64,000 bases of DNA from Trichoplax sp. H2. Its lineage: Eukaryota; Placozoa; Uniplacotomia; Trichoplacea. Below the pieces are notes generated by a model. The model did no database searches. It was not told where the DNA came from and saw only the letters and a list, made by a program, of their open reading frames with translations. Of the stretch, positions 63,433-64,000 are shown one piece after another. Made by a program: the position numbers and the translations under genes. The stretch spans positions 434,001 to 498,000 of the forward strand of contig NOWV01000020.1 of NCBI GenBank assembly GCA_003344405.1, written 5' to 3'. How positions within the stretch are numbered: position 1 is the first letter of the stretch; each line of letters opens with the position of its first letter.

Positions 63433-63605
63433 ATCGCTTGCAAGGCATCACAGTCAACGTTGGACATGAGCTTACACGTACCGTCACTCTCGATCAGCTG
63501 ATGACACCCAATGATGACGGAGGCTTCTTTAATAACGCCATCTTAAAACTAATATTGACATAACATCACATTTCCTTAGCTGATTCTTGCTTCTAAATCC
63601 TTCAG

Positions 63606-63799
63606 GATAAGGATAGCATTGAGTGGAATTCTCACTGCTTAAGCTTGGATCGAGCTATTTGGCCTGATCAGACATTAAATTGCATTGGTTCTGCTCCTTT
63701 GGCGTACACGTACAAGCGTAGAAGAGAGACGGGCTTACGACACGGCCGACCCAAGCCAGTCGTTGACTTGGACATGACCATGACCGACGAAAATTTTCT
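63606..63799 (+). CDS. Unassigned open exon at the right edge
   Basis: A 194-nt stretch between a CAG acceptor (63603-63605) and a GTAAGT donor (63800-63805) is open in one frame: DKDSIEWNSHCLSLDRAIWP, then DQTLNCIGSAPLAYTYKRRR, then HGRPKPVVDLDMTMTDENF. The composition is protein-like and the splice sites are good, so this is probably an internal exon of a gene running off the right edge. I do not recognise the family. Its upstream exons might overlap the open region 63430-63563, which reads GHELTRTVTLDQLMTPNDD, but no donor joins them. Confidence 0.4.
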
Positions 63800-64000
63800 G
63801 TAAGTAGAGATCCATTGAAATGGCCAAAAGGAGAAGAAATAACTACTAGGGTTGTTCTTCTCTTTGTACAATACTTGAGTACTAGTCTATCGTTGAAGAG
63901 AACAAGATTCAAACAGGACTTTTACTAGGCAAAATGAAAACGATAAAGAAGCAATTTGAATTGTCATACAGTAACCGACTTGACAGGTCCTCGTTACAGT

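Noticed and set aside
62784-63563. 259-codon open frame with 25-residue repeats as a secreted repeat protein
   Set aside because: It starts in GTAC ladder sequence, and a second frame (63083-63469) is equally open over the same repeat, as expected when the period is a multiple of three. No signal peptide is evident. Kept only as a repeat and a finding.

Overview
This is a stretch of eukaryotic, almost certainly animal, nuclear DNA. It is AT-rich and intron-dense, with standard GT-AG introns mostly of 50-250 bases. Ten conserved animal genes can be read by joining exons, plus one unplaced exon at the right edge. The gene set (NCKAP1, CABIN1, PHF13, CNOT4, a short tropomyosin), the high exon density and the short introns suggest an early-branching animal. 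A placozoan (Trichoplax-like) is my best guess, but that is inference. Two 20-base N gaps, each flanked by near-identical copies of the same sequence, suggest a draft assembly of a heterozygous diploid.

Layout. 56-4060 (+): 3' part of CNOT4. 5181-15808 (-): CABIN1. About 19.3-21.8 kb (+): NUP35. 23832-27835 (-): SF3A1. About 29.5-32.3 kb (+): PHF13/PHF23-type PHD protein. 34068-42538 (+): NCKAP1, 38 exons. 43325-45218 (-): METTL1. 45973-47734 (+): NTMT1. 52474-53211 (-): intronless tropomyosin. 55800-58037 (-): ZNF622/REI1. 59689-60372 (-): RPL15. 63606-63799 (+): an open exon of unknown identity.

The genes are housekeeping or chromatin/cytoskeleton genes with no operon-like logic, though a few neighbours share a theme. 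METTL1 (tRNA m7G) and NTMT1 (protein N-terminal methylation) are head to head. ZNF622 (60S maturation) and RPL15 (60S protein) are tandem. CNOT4 and SF3A1 act in mRNA turnover and splicing.

The main unexplained structure is a family of blocks built from the palindrome GTAC repeated every 5 or 7 bases (GTACAGTAC, GTACTGTAC, TGTACACTGTAC). The dense blocks lie upstream of gene 5' ends, in divergent intergenic spaces or in one 5' intron (near 17.8-18.3, 28.0-28.9, 30.8-31.3, 33.7-33.9, 58.3-58.5 and 61.7-63.4 kb). They are nearly absent from the convergent 3'-3' spaces. Other points are a one-base frame break in SF3A1, a GC-AG intron in METTL1, three separate tandem-repeat arrays, and haplotype duplications around both gaps.
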